The notes under the pieces were generated by a model. It was given only the letters and a program-made list of their open reading frames with translations. It was not told the origin of the DNA and ran no database searches. The position numbers and the translations under genes are program-made. Shown one piece after another: positions 36,696 to 44,514 of a DNA stretch of 64,000 nucleotides. The first letter of the stretch is position 1; every line of letters starts with the position of its first letter. Source of the stretch: Mammaliicoccus vitulinus (lineage in GTDB: Bacteria > Bacillota > Bacilli > Staphylococcales > Staphylococcaceae); assembly GCF_029024305.1 (NCBI RefSeq), contig NZ_CP118974.1, positions 248,001 through 312,000 on the forward strand. The letters are read 5' to 3'.

Positions 36696-36709
36696 ATTTT
36701 ATTCTCCTT

Positions 36710-38035
36710 CTAGTTCAAATTAGGCCAGTATTCTTTATTAGCTTCAAATAAATCGTTTAAAACATTTTTAGCTTTGTTTGTATCAATGACAGTTCTGTTT
36801 AAAACGAGCGCTTGTAATAATTTGTTATAGTCGTTTTCAAAATAAGCTTCTACGACTAATTTTTCATAAGCATATTGATTTTCTAACAGTCCTTTATAAA
36901 ATGTGGGAATTTCACCTACTTTAAAAGGTTCTGCACCATTTTTCCCAAGCAGAGCAGGGACTTCTACGAGAGCATCACTTGGAAGATTAGGAATGATCCC
37001 TTCATTTCTTGTTATTATGATAAATCTTTCTTTCAAATGATGTACAAGTGAAGCGGCAATACGGATCATGTATACACCGTGAATATCTCCTGAAATATCA
37101 ATGTTTTCAGTATTATTTTGATTGATGATAGTGTCACAATCGTTAAACACTTCTTTTTCACGGCCGTTTATAACTTGTCTAGCTCGAGTGTTATTTGCAG
37201 ATTCCTTTTGAGACAGTTGATTAGGGTAAAGATAATACTGTAAATATGTGTTTGGTAAATACTCCTCGAAATCCTGTACCATTTGTTTTGCTTGCTTAAA
37301 GGTTGATTGCCAAGATGGATCATTAGCAATTAATTTGTCTGTCGGTTTAAAGTCATTATTTTTTATAAGGTGTTTTAGTTCTGAAGTGTAATCATGACCA
37401 TATTTATTTCGGATTTTTGTAAACCAACCAAAATGATTCAATCCAAAATAATCAGCTTCTAAATTCCATACGTCTTCATCCAATATATCTGCGTAACTTT
37501 TCATAATTGCGATAGGCATATCACATATATTTAATAGTCGATTATCATCAGGAAAAACTTTATCCAATGCCAATCCAACTATCGCTGCAGGATTTGTATA
37601 ATTTAAAACCCAAGCTTCTTTATTAATTGAACGAATATCTTTAACAAGTTGAATCATATCTGGTATTGATCTCAAACCGTAAGACATACCTCCAGCTCCA
37701 CAAGTTTCTTGTCCAACTAATCCATGTTGAATAGGAATTTGTTCATCTAATTCTCTCATTAGCAAACCACCCGTTCTTATTTGAACGAATATGATGTCAG
37801 CATCTTTAAAAGCTGTTGATTGATTAGAAGTATATTCAAACTTTTCTAATGAAGGGTAATGTTCTTTTAACAAAATATTTGCAGCTTTTCCTATCTTTTC
37901 TTGACGAGAAATATCTGTGTCATATAACGTAATCTCGCTTAGTGGCAGGTGATTGGCTTCTTCAATTAAACTCATTAAAATACCTAAAGTATAAGTGCTT
38001 CCGCCACCCACAATTGTTAATTTACTCTTTTTCAT
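36710..38035 (-). CDS. Family 4 glycosidase (6-phospho-alpha/beta-glucosidase, ChbF/CelF/MalH type)
   Basis: 441-residue NAD+- and metal-dependent glycoside hydrolase family 4 enzyme, which hydrolyses phosphorylated disaccharides by a redox mechanism. The dinucleotide loop is TIVGGGSTYTLGILMSL. VQIRTGGLLMRELDEQIP and the metal-binding Cys/His motifs GQETCGAGGMSYGLR, NICDMPIAIM and FGLNHFGWF are diagnostic. The ATG at 38035 (AAAGGGG upstream) is chosen over the longer frame. It is the first gene of the operon with ChbG and EIICB, divergent from a GntR regulator. Whether it prefers an alpha- or beta-linkage cannot be read here. Confidence 0.9.
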   Translation of the reverse strand: MKKSKLTIVGGGSTYTLGILMSLIEEANHLPLSEITLYDTDISRQEKIGKAANILLKEHYPSLEKFEYTSNQSTAFKDADIIFVQIRTGGLLMRELDEQIPIQHGLVGQETCGAGGMSYGLRSIPDMIQLVKDIRSINKEAWVLNYTNPAAIVGLALDKVFPDDNRLLNICDMPIAIMKSYADILDEDVWNLEADYFGLNHFGWFTKIRNKYGHDYTSELKHLIKNNDFKPTDKLIANDPSWQSTFKQAKQMVQDFEEYLPNTYLQYYLYPNQLSQKESANNTRARQVINGREKEVFNDCDTIINQNNTENIDISGDIHGVYMIRIAASLVHHLKERFIIITRNEGIIPNLPSDALVEVPALLGKNGAEPFKVGEIPTFYKGLLENQYAYEKLVVEAYFENDYNKLLQALVLNRTVIDTNKAKNVLNDLFEANKEYWPNLN

Positions 38036-38062
38036 TATTTTGTAACCCCTTTCACGTGTATT

Positions 38063-38118
38063 ATACAATATGTATGTTAAAAATCAATACAAATATAATA
38101 CATATATATAATGTGTAT
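38063..38118. promoter_or_regulatory. Two candidate GntR operators between the GH4 operon and its regulator
   Basis: ATACA-ATA-TGTAT (38063-38075) is a perfect dyad, and a related ATACAT ... ATGTGTAT pair spans 38098-38118. They are in the divergent promoter region of an operon controlled by the adjacent HutC-type GntR protein. Assignment is by position and symmetry. Confidence 0.5.
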
Positions 38119-38168
38119 GTTTTTTGAGTTAGAAGTGTTAAAATAAAATGTGAAAGTGAGGGGTTTTT

Positions 38169-38882
38169 ATGAGTGATAAGAAAATGCCTTTATATCAAAA
38201 AATCATGAAAAATATTCAGGATTACATAAAAAGTCAAAGTCTTGAACATGGAGACGTTATACCGACAGAAAAGACTTTGTCGGAAAAATATAAAGTGAGT
38301 AGAGTGACTGTTCGGAAAGCTATCTCTAAATTAATAGACAAAGAAATATTGTATAGTGTTAAAGGTAGTGGAACGTATGTAGCTTTTCCTAAATTTGAAC
38401 ATAATTTATTTAAACTACAAGGATTTACTGAAGAGATGCAGCCATTTCATGATTCAATTAAAAATGAGGTATCAGAATTTAGTCTTATTAAACCTAATGC
38501 ACAAATACAAGAAATACTCAATATTAGCAATGATGAAAAAGTATATAATATTAAAAGAATTAGGAAATTAAATGGCGAAGCTTTGATCATAGAAAATGCA
38601 TATATACCATTTGAGTTATTTCCGGATTTGTCTATTGAAGCAATGACCAAATCAAAATATGGATATTTAAAAGAAAAAGGGTATGCTATTAAAAAAAGAG
38701 TAGAAGAGTTTGTACCTAAATTGCCAAATAAAGATACAATGGAGATTTTTAACATTGATTCTAATACACCATTATTAGAGTTAAAAGCACATTCAATATT
38801 AAATAATGATGAAATATTTGAATACTCCGAAGTGTTGTATCATCCTAAAAAATATAAATTCAAATTAGAATTATCAAGATAA
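38169..38882 (+). CDS. GntR/HutC-family transcriptional regulator (UTRA domain)
   Basis: 237-residue regulator with an N-terminal GntR winged helix (LYQKIMKNIQDYIKSQ, VIPTEKTLSEKYKVSRVTVR, KAISKLIDKEILYSVKGSG) and a C-terminal UTRA ligand-binding domain (RIRKLNGEALIIENAYIP, LLELKAHSILNN, SEVLYHPKKYKFK). The UTRA fold senses phosphorylated sugars or small metabolites. It is divergent from the GH4/ChbG/PTS operon, so it is the likely local repressor. Dyads with ATACA/TGTAT halves lie in between. Confidence 0.9.
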   Translation: MSDKKMPLYQKIMKNIQDYIKSQSLEHGDVIPTEKTLSEKYKVSRVTVRKAISKLIDKEILYSVKGSGTYVAFPKFEHNLFKLQGFTEEMQPFHDSIKNEVSEFSLIKPNAQIQEILNISNDEKVYNIKRIRKLNGEALIIENAYIPFELFPDLSIEAMTKSKYGYLKEKGYAIKKRVEEFVPKLPNKDTMEIFNIDSNTPLLELKAHSILNNDEIFEYSEVLYHPKKYKFKLELSR

Positions 38883-38893
38883 GGGGTGAGTAT

Positions 38894-39379
38894 ATGATTA
38901 TTAGAGACAAAAAAGAGTCGGATATTGAAACGTTAGCTAAAGTTCATTTTGAGTCTTGGATATCTACATATAAAGGGATTGTTTCAGATAATTATTTAGA
39001 TAGTTTAACGTTACAATCTTATATTGAAAAACATCATATTTTTAATGCGCCGTGTATTGTAGCTGAAATTGATGGCGAAGTGGTTGGATTCTTAATGTAT
39101 AGCAAAGATAAAGATGAAGATACGAGCGACAAATGTGGTGAAATTATGGTGATCTATTTATTGCCGGCATTTCAACACAAAGGTATAGGCACATGTTTAA
39201 TGCAAGAGGCAGAAAAACGTATGAAATCGGAATATGATCAATTAAGTCTGTGGGTGTTAGAGGATAATATACCTACTGTTAAATTTTATGAAAAAATGGG
39301 ATTCAAAAAAGATGGTAAGTATGAGCTTGAAGAACTTGGAAATGTTTTACGTGAAACGCGAATGATTAAAAATTTATAA
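38894..39379 (+). CDS. GNAT family N-acetyltransferase
   Basis: 161-residue acetyltransferase of the GNAT superfamily. The acetyl-CoA binding motif A is in VIYLLPAFQHKGIGTCLMQE, with the Q-x-x-G-I-G loop, and motif B is LWVLEDNIPTVKFYEKMGF. The N-terminus IIRDKKESDIETLAKVHFES and the segment WISTYKGI resemble uncharacterised bacillar acetyltransferases. It starts 12 bp after the GntR gene with AAGGGGTG before the ATG, so it is probably cotranscribed. The substrate is unknown. Confidence 0.88.
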   Translation: MIIRDKKESDIETLAKVHFESWISTYKGIVSDNYLDSLTLQSYIEKHHIFNAPCIVAEIDGEVVGFLMYSKDKDEDTSDKCGEIMVIYLLPAFQHKGIGTCLMQEAEKRMKSEYDQLSLWVLEDNIPTVKFYEKMGFKKDGKYELEELGNVLRETRMIKNL

Positions 39380-39500
39380 GACACATGATACAGAGATGAC
39401 AATATTAATGTCATCTTTTTTTGATTTTTACTTAATATTAATAAAAATATGATTAGTATTATTATACTAGGGTAACATATCAAGAAAGGAGGAATTAAAT

Positions 39501-40439
39501 ATGAGTAAAATTACAGATTCGCTTTTTAGTGCCTTAGATAGCATTATTGCTTTTATACCAAACTTGATTAGTGCAATTATATTATTAATTGTAGCTTGGT
39601 TAATCGCAGTAATTGTTAAGACGATTATTGTGAAAGGTTTAAGTGCAATTGGTTTCGAAAAATGGTTAGAGAAAAAGGGGTTAACAGAAGCAGGAAGTGG
39701 CAAATCAGAATCTGAAGGATTAATTCAGACATTTGGTAAATTAGCTTACTTCATTATATTCTTGTTATTCTTACCATCAGTGTTTGATGCATTAAATATG
39801 ACATCTGTATCAACACCTATTAAGAACATGATGGGTAGTGTATTAGACTTCTTACCTAGAATTATTGTTGCGGTTGTAATATTAGTAGTAGGTTTATTTA
39901 TCGCAAAAGTATTAGGTACATTAGTTAAAAACTTATTAACAAATTTAAATGTTAGTAAATACAACCACTATGTAAACTTTGGTGACAATAAAGAAAGTAT
40001 TGATATTCCTTCAGCTGCAGGCTGGGTGATTTCAACAATTATTGGATTATTCTTCATTGTTGAATCATTAAATACAGTTAATTTAGAAGTATTAAACACA
40101 ATCGGTGAAGCAATTATCGGCTACTTACCATTAGTAATTTCAGGAGCAATCATCTTACTAATTGGTTTCATTGGTGGTAACTTGTTATCTAAATTAATTA
40201 AGAGATCAACAGGTAACGCATTTGTTTCAGAAATTGTGAAGTACTTAGTAATCATTGTTTCAGTATTTATGACTTTAGATCAATTAAACTTTGCTCAAAG
40301 TATTGTTAATGTAGCATTCTTACTTATCTTAGGTGCAGTAGCAGTAGCATTTGCTATCTCATTCGGTATCGGTGGTAAGTCGTTTGCAGAAAAAACATTA
40401 GCGAAAATAGAGCGTAAAGCTGAATCAAACGATAAATAA
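39501..40439 (+). CDS. Mechanosensitive-channel-like TM-helix-repeat protein
   Basis: 312-residue membrane protein with repeated conserved TM-helix modules (PF05552 type, related to small mechanosensitive channels). The modules read IPNLISAIILLIVAWLIAVI, LPRIIVAVVILVVGLFIAKV and LPLVISGAIILLIGFIGGNL, and each is followed by a short helix (ITDSLFSALDS, VLGTLVKNLL). SFGIGGKSFAEKTLAKI at the C-terminus resembles the TM3-end of MscS channels. A strong AAAGGAGG precedes the ATG. It probably helps in osmotic adaptation, but channel activity is not demonstrated for this type. Its terminator has been cut in half at 40488. Confidence 0.85.
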   Translation: MSKITDSLFSALDSIIAFIPNLISAIILLIVAWLIAVIVKTIIVKGLSAIGFEKWLEKKGLTEAGSGKSESEGLIQTFGKLAYFIIFLLFLPSVFDALNMTSVSTPIKNMMGSVLDFLPRIIVAVVILVVGLFIAKVLGTLVKNLLTNLNVSKYNHYVNFGDNKESIDIPSAAGWVISTIIGLFFIVESLNTVNLEVLNTIGEAIIGYLPLVISGAIILLIGFIGGNLLSKLIKRSTGNAFVSEIVKYLVIIVSVFMTLDQLNFAQSIVNVAFLLILGAVAVAFAISFGIGGKSFAEKTLAKIERKAESNDK

Positions 40440-40487
40440 TATGTTTATATAAAGAACAGTTTGGGACATAAATACCCATTCTCAATA

Positions 40488-40603
40488 TAAAGATCTCTTC
40501 ATTAGTTTAGGAACTGCATCCTTAAAATGGTAACTTAATAAAAATACTATTTTCTAGGCTGCTAATTCCCTATATTTTATAGGGAATTAGCAGCCTATTT
40601 TTT
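40488..40603. mobile_element. IS3/IS150-type end remnant interrupting a terminator
   Basis: AAAGATCTCTTCATTAG is the left arm of the hairpin found whole at 29849. Its right arm is missing, and the sequence switches to GGAACTGCATCCTTAAAATG, resembling the TGAACTGCACCC terminal repeat of the intact IS at 22835. A 20-bp perfect hairpin (TAGGCTGCTAATTCCCTATA and complement, 40555-40597) follows, like the subterminal terminators inside such IS. No transposase frame remains. Confidence 0.5.
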
Positions 40604-40688
40604 GTTGGATTCTAACTTCATTATTTAAATTAATATTGGTTAATGGTATTGTTTGATTTGCTAATAATATCATAAAAGGAGGAATTCT

Positions 40689-40859
40689 ATGTCAATAATC
40701 TTATTATTCCTAGGGGTTCTATCAATTTCTTTATTAATATTTGGCTTCTTAAAATCTAATAATTTTATTAAATATCTTGGTTTCATAATACTATTTTTAA
40801 TAGTATTTATAGTTGTATATTTTCTATTTTTAACACCTCCAGAAAATTTAAAAAAGTGA
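40689..40859 (+). CDS. Small two-helix membrane protein, 56 residues
   Basis: A short frame with an excellent AAAAGGAGG ribosome-binding site 7 nt before the ATG. It encodes 56 residues: a first hydrophobic helix (IILLFLGVLSISLLIFGFL), a short polar link (KSNNFIKY), a second hydrophobic helix (LGFIILFLIVFIVVYFLFL) and the tail TPPENLKK. Base composition and codon use match the neighbours. It could be a membrane peptide, a toxin-like peptide or a regulator. I recognise no family. Downstream, the 41-bp repeat array begins 9 bp after the stop, the same arrangement as at the NERD genes. Confidence 0.65.
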   Translation: MSIILLFLGVLSISLLIFGFLKSNNFIKYLGFIILFLIVFIVVYFLFLTPPENLKK

Positions 40860-40868
40860 TGAATTATT

Positions 40869-41153
40869 GGATTAACTGCAGACTTAACTCACGACATGGG
40901 CAAAGTCTTGGATTAACTACAGAATAAACTCACGACATGAGGGAAGTCTTGGATTAACTCCGGAATAAACTCACGACATGGGCAATGTCTTGGATTAACT
41001 CCGGAATAAACTCACGACATGGGCAAAGTCTTGGATTAACTACAGAATAAACTCACGACATAGGCGAAGTCTTAGATTAACTCCGGAATAAACTCACGAC
41101 AAGGACGATGTCTTGGATTAACTCCGGAATAAACTCACGACTTGGGCAATGTC
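40869..41153. repeat. 41-bp tandem repeat array, family 1 (7 units), opposite orientation
   Basis: GGATTAAC (once AGATTAAC) recurs at 40869, 40910, 40951, 40992, 41033, 41074 and 41115, always 41 bp apart. The units are the reverse complement of the array at 3901. In both arrays the sense strand of the preceding gene reads TCTTGGATTAACT. The last unit is cut off by an IS-like end at 41154. Confidence 0.95.
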
Positions 41154-41333
41154 TGTACTGAACCCAAAAAGTTGAACTTTTTTAGTATGAAATTTGAATG
41201 AAACATGTAAAAATGACAAAAAAACCAAACGCTTGTCCACGTTTGGTTCATCCACAGTCTGAGAGACTCCTTTTTCAATAAGGAGTCTCTTAATCGTTTG
41301 AAAATCTAATATCGTCTTAATAGGGTGCAGTGC
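41154..41333. mobile_element. IS150-type element remnant, about 180 bp
   Basis: The left end TGTACTGAACCCAAAAAGTT and the right end (minus strand) GGCACTGCACCCTATTAAG share ACTG-ACCC and resemble IS150-group termini. There is no transposase frame inside, only hairpins (CCAAAC/GTTTGG, and AGAGACTCCTT/AAGGAGTCTCT at about 41249-41290). The second hairpin may terminate bioB transcription. No target duplication is visible. Confidence 0.5.
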
Positions 41334-41427
41334 CGTTATAGCCGAGTGAAGAAATCTAAAGTAAATAAAGAAATTGGTTTAGATAATATGAGTACCCATA
41401 TAATGACGCTTAAATTTATGTAATGTT

Positions 41428-42390
41428 TCAACCATCAATTTCAAATCCTAAATCTTGTATCATATCGTAATCTAGTTGATTAGGCTGGCCATCTGTAATT
41501 AAATAATCGCCAACAAAAATAGAATTTGCGACCATGAGAGATAGTGATTGAAGATTTCTTAAATTAACTTCACGACCACCAGCGATTCGTATTTCTTTAG
41601 TAGGATTAATTAACCTAAACATACATAATATTCTAATGCATTTCATAGGTGTTAAGTCATCCATGCTTCCAAACTTTGTTCCTTTAATAGGGTGTAAAAA
41701 GTTGATTGGAATACTATCTGCATCTAAGTCATTAAGTGTAAAAGCCATATCGATAATATCTTCGTCTGATTCCCCCATACCACATATCACGCCTGAACAA
41801 GGCGAAATGTTCTTCTCTTTCATAATATTGATTGTGTTCACACGATCATCAAAACTATGAGTCGTAACAACTTCATCATGATAATGAGCACTTGTATTAA
41901 TATTATGGTTATAACGATCTACGCCACAATTTTTAAGAGATTCAGCTTGTTCTTCGTTAGTTAAACCAAGACAGGCACAAATCTTTAATTGTGGATGATT
42001 TCTTTTAATTTCTTCTACTGAACGTGTAATGTGAGATATTTCTTTATCGCTAGGACCACGACCACTCATGACAATGCAATATGTGCCTATTTTATTTTCA
42101 GAAGCAACTTTTGCACCATCGACAATTTGAGTTTCTGGAATAAGTGCATAACGTTGTTCTTTCTTCTTAACATCTCTAGATTGTCCACAATAACCACAGT
42201 CTTCAGGGCAAATACCACTTTTAGCATTTAAAATCATATTAAGTTTAACTTTTTTACCATAGTAGTGGTAACGTACTTTGTAAGCTTCATTTACAAGTGT
42301 TAAAGTATCAATTTCATTATCTTGATATATATTTAATGCCTCATTAAAAGTTAAGTATTGTCCATTAATTATATTTGTGCCTAAATTCAT
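41428..42390 (-). CDS. bioB: Biotin synthase
   Basis: 320-residue radical-SAM enzyme inserting sulfur into dethiobiotin. The radical-SAM cluster motif is [13 protein letters not shown] (C-x3-C-x2-C), with the [2Fe-2S] cysteines further on in KICACLGL and [12 protein letters not shown], and the [12 protein letters not shown] segment. Length matches the usual BioB. AAGGGGG precedes the ATG. It is not in a bio operon here: the flanks are an IS remnant and a divergent lipoprotein gene. A BirA-type operator lies 51-81 bp upstream, so it is probably biotin-repressed. Confidence 0.95.
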   Translation of the reverse strand: MNLGTNIINGQYLTFNEALNIYQDNEIDTLTLVNEAYKVRYHYYGKKVKLNMILNAKSGICPEDCGYCGQSRDVKKKEQRYALIPETQIVDGAKVASENKIGTYCIVMSGRGPSDKEISHITRSVEEIKRNHPQLKICACLGLTNEEQAESLKNCGVDRYNHNINTSAHYHDEVVTTHSFDDRVNTINIMKEKNISPCSGVICGMGESDEDIIDMAFTLNDLDADSIPINFLHPIKGTKFGSMDDLTPMKCIRILCMFRLINPTKEIRIAGGREVNLRNLQSLSLMVANSIFVGDYLITDGQPNQLDYDMIQDLGFEIDG

Positions 42391-42440
42391 TATGTTGTCC
42401 CCCTTTATAATTATTAATAGAATACTAATAATCTTTACTA

Positions 42441-42471
42441 TTGTAAACCTTTATTTAAATTTGGTTTACAA
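42441..42471. promoter_or_regulatory. BirA (biotin repressor) operator upstream of bioB
   Basis: A perfect dyad TTGTAAACC (42441-42449) and GGTTTACAA (42463-42471). Counted as TGTAAAC-N15-GTTTACA it fits the BirA operator spacing known in staphylococci. Confidence 0.85.
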
Positions 42472-42570
42472 TGTAGTGACATATTACAGATTATGGTAGT
42501 AAAGCATCCATCATAGTGTTACTATGTATATAAATAGTTTTTAAATATATATAAAGGGAGAACATGAAGA

Positions 42571-43203
42571 ATGAAAAAAATAATATCAGTCATCTTATCA
42601 TGTTGTTTAATCGCGATAATTTCAGGGTGTGGAAATGATGAAAAAACAGCAGCAAGCTCGACGAATGAAGGTAAACATAAAGAAAAACAAACTAGCGATA
42701 AATCAAATGCAAAATTACCAAGTATCGTTTTCGAGTCAGATAGTAAAAATGAAACACTATCAAAATCACAAATACATAAAAGTATTCAAAGATACTTAGA
42801 TACAAATGAAAATATTTATAAAGTAACTTCAAATATAGAAGGAAAAATTTGGGAACACAAACCTTTAACTAAGAAAGAAGCGAATCAATTAGAAGAAGGA
42901 CGCAAGTTGGAAGAAAAAAATGATCGAAACTTTGCAAACTATATAGAAAAAAATAAACTTCCGAATGGATATCAAAAAGAAACGAATAGATTGAGTGAAT
43001 ATTTCACAGCTTACAATCAAACAATTTCTCAATTAGGTGACCATGTTCAAAAATTAGAAAATGAAACAGAAAGTGGTCTTATATCAACGAAAGAAATAAA
43101 AGGTATAGTAGCTGATGGCAGTAAAGTCAATGGGAAACAGCAAGCGAAAATAGAACGATTTCTTAAAAAAATCAATGTTAAAACGAATGCTTTTGAAGTG
43201 TAA
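42571..43203 (+). CDS. NDxxF-motif lipoprotein
   Basis: 210-residue predicted lipoprotein. The signal peptide MKKIISVILSCCLIAIISGC ends in a lipobox with Cys20. A low-complexity linker (residues 21-50, Lys/Ser/Thr-rich) follows. The mature domain is helical and rich in Lys and Glu, with KNDRNFANYIEKNKLPNGY containing the NDxxF motif that names a staphylococcal lipoprotein family. It is surface-exposed on the outer leaflet of the membrane, and its function is unknown. AAAGGGAG lies 8 nt before the ATG. It shares a bidirectional terminator with adenosine deaminase. Confidence 0.82.
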   Translation: MKKIISVILSCCLIAIISGCGNDEKTAASSTNEGKHKEKQTSDKSNAKLPSIVFESDSKNETLSKSQIHKSIQRYLDTNENIYKVTSNIEGKIWEHKPLTKKEANQLEEGRKLEEKNDRNFANYIEKNKLPNGYQKETNRLSEYFTAYNQTISQLGDHVQKLENETESGLISTKEIKGIVADGSKVNGKQQAKIERFLKKINVKTNAFEV

Positions 43204-43246
43204 CAGTTTTTATCGAAAGTAGGCATGATTTATGAATATATTGATT

Positions 43247-43282
43247 AAAAAAAGCATTTGCTTTTGCGGCAAATGCTTTTTT
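43247..43282. terminator. Bidirectional terminator between the lipoprotein and add
   Basis: AAAAAAAGCATTTGC and GCAAATGCTTTTTT form a strong stem with A and T tracts on each side, between convergent genes. Confidence 0.93.
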
Positions 43283-43286
43283 GACT

Positions 43287-44264
43287 TTAGTATTTAGATT
43301 TTAAGTTTTCTTTTTCATTATCAGATAGAAATGCGTGCTCGATTGCTTTAATATTAATGTCTTTAATTTCATCTATTGTCATTAAGTTATGATTGTACAA
43401 TAGTTCGTATTCAGTATTTAAATTAGTACTTGAAACGGTTCTATTGTCTGTATTGATATTAAACGGGATGTCTTGTTCTATAAGTTTTCTTATGTTGAGT
43501 TCATCTAATGTTTGTATGGCTTTTGTTTGCAAGTTACTCGTTGGGCAAATTTCTAGTAATACATTACGATTTTTTATGTATTCTAGAGCAGTATTGTCAC
43601 TAATAGCAGCTACACCGTGACCGATTCTTCGTGCTCCGAGTTCAATACCTTCTATTATATTATGTATACAACCACATTCACCTGCATGCAATGTTAAGTG
43701 ACTATTTGAATGATTAGAGTATTGAATGGCTTCTTGTATCGCACTGGTAGGAAATGCTTCTTCAGGTCCAGCAAAATCAAAACCAACAACATGACGAGTT
43801 TCATTTTTAAGTGCATTTACTTCTGTAAAAAGGTCAATATTTGTTTTATTTTCATGATGTCTCATACCACATACAAGCATATTCACTTTGATTTGATATA
43901 ATGATTCTGCTTTATTAGCACCATTATTAACGGCTTCTAATATTTCTTTTAAATTTAATCCTTTATCCATATGGAAAAGTGGGGCGAATCTGATTTCTAT
44001 ATATTTGATGTTGTCATGATGTGCTTGCTGAGCAACATCTATAACGGCTTTTTCTAAGCTATCTTTAGTTTGTAATACTTTTAATATCGTATCGAAAGAT
44101 TTCAAGTATTCATCTAGACTCTCACACGCTTGATCGACTTGAATATCTTCTATATTAATATTCACTTGTTGTTCACGTGCTAATTGTTGGATCAGTTCTA
44201 TGCTTACAGATCCATCTAAATGGCAGTGTAGTTCAGTTTTGGATATATTATTTACAGTAGTCAT
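43287..44264 (-). CDS. add: Adenosine deaminase
   Basis: 325-residue zinc amidohydrolase that deaminates adenosine (or deoxyadenosine) to inosine. The metal motif is TELHCHLDGSV at the N-terminus. LHAGECG holds a His and the catalytic Glu, RRIGHGVA the catalytic His, and INTDNRTVS the Asp ligand. EICPTSNLQT is the family signature. A ribosome-binding site GAAAGGA precedes the ATG. It is monocistronic. In staphylococci purine salvage is its likely role. Related adenine deaminases share the fold, but the HxH and GEC contexts here fit Add. Confidence 0.92.
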   Translation of the reverse strand: MTTVNNISKTELHCHLDGSVSIELIQQLAREQQVNINIEDIQVDQACESLDEYLKSFDTILKVLQTKDSLEKAVIDVAQQAHHDNIKYIEIRFAPLFHMDKGLNLKEILEAVNNGANKAESLYQIKVNMLVCGMRHHENKTNIDLFTEVNALKNETRHVVGFDFAGPEEAFPTSAIQEAIQYSNHSNSHLTLHAGECGCIHNIIEGIELGARRIGHGVAAISDNTALEYIKNRNVLLEICPTSNLQTKAIQTLDELNIRKLIEQDIPFNINTDNRTVSSTNLNTEYELLYNHNLMTIDEIKDINIKAIEHAFLSDNEKENLKSKY

Positions 44265-44514
44265 TGATAATAATCCTTTCTCTCTTTATTTTTAGTAATG
44301 TTTAAATATAAACATAGTTATTTATTATATAGAAATTTAGGAAAAACTGGTAGTATTTAGCACAATTGTGTAGATTTTGTGATTAAGAAAATAAATTTAT
44401 TATTTATTTTAAGCAAGACTATTGGAATGTAGATATTAAAAATGCTATATTTGTAAAATATTTAAATAAATGTTTATTGAAAATTCAATGTATACATATT
44501 AAGAAGGGTCGAAC

